Made by a program: the position numbers and the translations under genes. This document shows, piece after piece, positions 63,075 to 64,000 of a stretch of 64,000 nt of DNA. The notes beneath the pieces were generated by a model, which saw only the letters and a program-made list of their open reading frames with translations, searched no databases and was not told the DNA's origin. The stretch spans positions 1,178,001 to 1,242,000 of the forward strand of contig NC_134031.1 of the NCBI RefSeq assembly GCF_964204645.1, in the 5' to 3' direction. This DNA is from Tubulanus polymorphus. Taxonomy: Eukaryota > Nemertea > Palaeonemertea > Tubulaniformes > Tubulanidae. Positions within the stretch are counted from its first letter, which is position 1; each line of letters opens with the position of its first letter.

Positions 63075-64000
63075 ATGGGTTTGTTGTTATTGGTGTATTG
63101 TTTAATGGTTACTGGTGGTATATTTATCGTGAATGTAGCGAGTAGTTCCGCTGAAACGGGTATGTATGTGTGCTGTATTAAACTCGAGCTAATTAATTAG
63201 GTCACTCAAGCGCGTCGAACTCGAAGAAGAGCTGTCCACCGCCACCACGAAACACGTGCCAGCCTCTCTGGACGTTCCGCCGCACCTCCACGTCGTTTAC
63301 GGTTCGTAACGTAATAAAAACAACTCATCATGATTTAGAGTGACAGTTTGATTATTTGTTGCAGGTTATGGATTTTATATAACATCTGGAGAAATTTCAA
63401 ATCAATCGCCAACGAATAAATTATTTTTAACTGGTTCCACAATTGTAAGTAAGCCTACCCCTTTAAATCCACCAAAACCAAACATGAAAAAACCTGCTAT
63501 GCCGAGTTTTGGAAAGAAAATGATTCAAATTTGAAATATTTCTTGAAAAGCTATTGTTAAATCTTAGATTTAAAGTCAAGACTGGATTTTTCATGCTCCC
63601 AGGATTTTATAAACCAGTTTCACAGTTGTGAGTTAAGATTTGACTCAAAGTTGAAAATGAACTGATTTTAACTCAAAGTTAGGCCTAACTCTTAACTCAG
63701 AACTGTGGAACTGGACACAAGTACGTTTCAAAAGCTTAAGTCTGAAATGTTGACTATGAAATTCTCATACGAAAACATAAAGCAACTAAACCAAAAATTT
63801 GAGATGACCTTGGGTGCAACAGGTTTTTAAGTATAAAAATGGACCCAGTTTCACAAGAAAGTTAAACTCAAATTTTTGGTGTAATTGCCATTGGTTACTT
63901 CATGGTTTCAATGAGGACAACAATTCAAACTCAACCGTTTTAGGCTTAAACTTGACCCTGGGCCTATAGTTCAGCAGTTTTTGCAAAAGTTTGGTCTTTC
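63075..64000 (+). CDS. N-terminal part of a secreted/membrane protein gene (runs off the window)
   Basis: Exon 1 is 63075-63159 (MGLLLLVYCLMVTGGIFIVN then VASSSAET), with a clear signal peptide or signal anchor and donor ACGG|GTATGT. Exon 2 is 63365-63444 (acceptor tttgttgcag, donor CAATT|GTAAGT), reading GYGFYITSGEISNQSPTNKL and FLTGSTI with matching phase 1. 55 codons are visible; the rest lies beyond 64000. An N-glycosylation-like NQS is present. I do not recognise the family. The remaining intron to 64000 contains palindromic MITE-like repeats (ccagtttcacagttgtgag and cagaactgtggaactgg at 63613-63713, and cccagtttcacaagaaag at 63844). Confidence 0.6.
63200..63310. other. GC-rich coding-like island within intron 1 of the 63-kb gene
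   Basis: About 105 bp far richer in G+C than its neighbours. The + strand is open as KRVELEEELSTATTKHVPAS, and the - strand as VNDVEVRRNVQRGWHVFRGG to FFEFDALE and a stop. Both look protein-like and no complete splice pair fits either. It may be an exon of an unseen gene or a fragment of a mobile element. Confidence 0.3.

Overview
The window is animal nuclear DNA. It has multi-exon genes with GT-AG introns, abundant minisatellites, MITE-like elements and a degraded CR1/Jockey-type LINE 3' end. The predicted proteins look like those of an invertebrate bilaterian, most plausibly a lophotrochozoan such as a mollusc or brachiopod. That placement is an inference from protein flavour and repeat style, not proven.

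Layout. (1) 3.2-29.1 kb, + strand: a PBX/extradenticle TALE-homeobox gene with at least nine coding exons. Its large introns hold a CTG triplet tract of about 105 units, a 71-bp minisatellite of about 21 copies, a TTAA-flanked MITE, a hairpin-forming minisatellite and a perfect 47-bp inverted repeat. (2) 31.8-35.4 kb, + strand: a three-exon ZIP7 (SLC39A7) zinc transporter. (3) 37.6-38.8 kb, - strand: a two-exon TTC19-like mitochondrial TPR protein, convergent with ZIP7. (4) 39.9-52.4 kb: a young tandem segmental duplication of about 2.4-3.5 kb units containing fold-back elements and a 77-bp minisatellite. (5) 52.4-61.4 kb: AT-rich DNA with several tandem repeats. One of these carries repeated exon-like modules with splice sites on the - strand. 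(6) 61.4-62.5 kb: an inverted pair of LINE 3' ends and a two-membrane-span ORF on the - strand. (7) 63.1 kb to the end, + strand: the first two exons of a gene for a secreted or membrane protein that I do not recognise.

Main discovery. The PBX gene has three consecutive exons (22533-22650, 22720-22885, 22946-23084), each encoding its own copy of homeodomain recognition helix 3 with a different C-terminal extension. All three enter in phase 0 and leave in phase 1, are separated by introns of only 69 and 60 nt, and differ almost only silently in the helix codons. This is the signature of mutually exclusive splicing that would swap the segment just C-terminal to the homeodomain, the Hox-cooperativity region, while keeping DNA contacts constant.

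Secondary points are a PBX-ZIP7 neighbourhood that recalls the vertebrate MHC region, where PBX2 and SLC39A7 are linked; a perfect TISU start element on ZIP7; and a repeated-exon transcript candidate at 55.9-61.4 kb.
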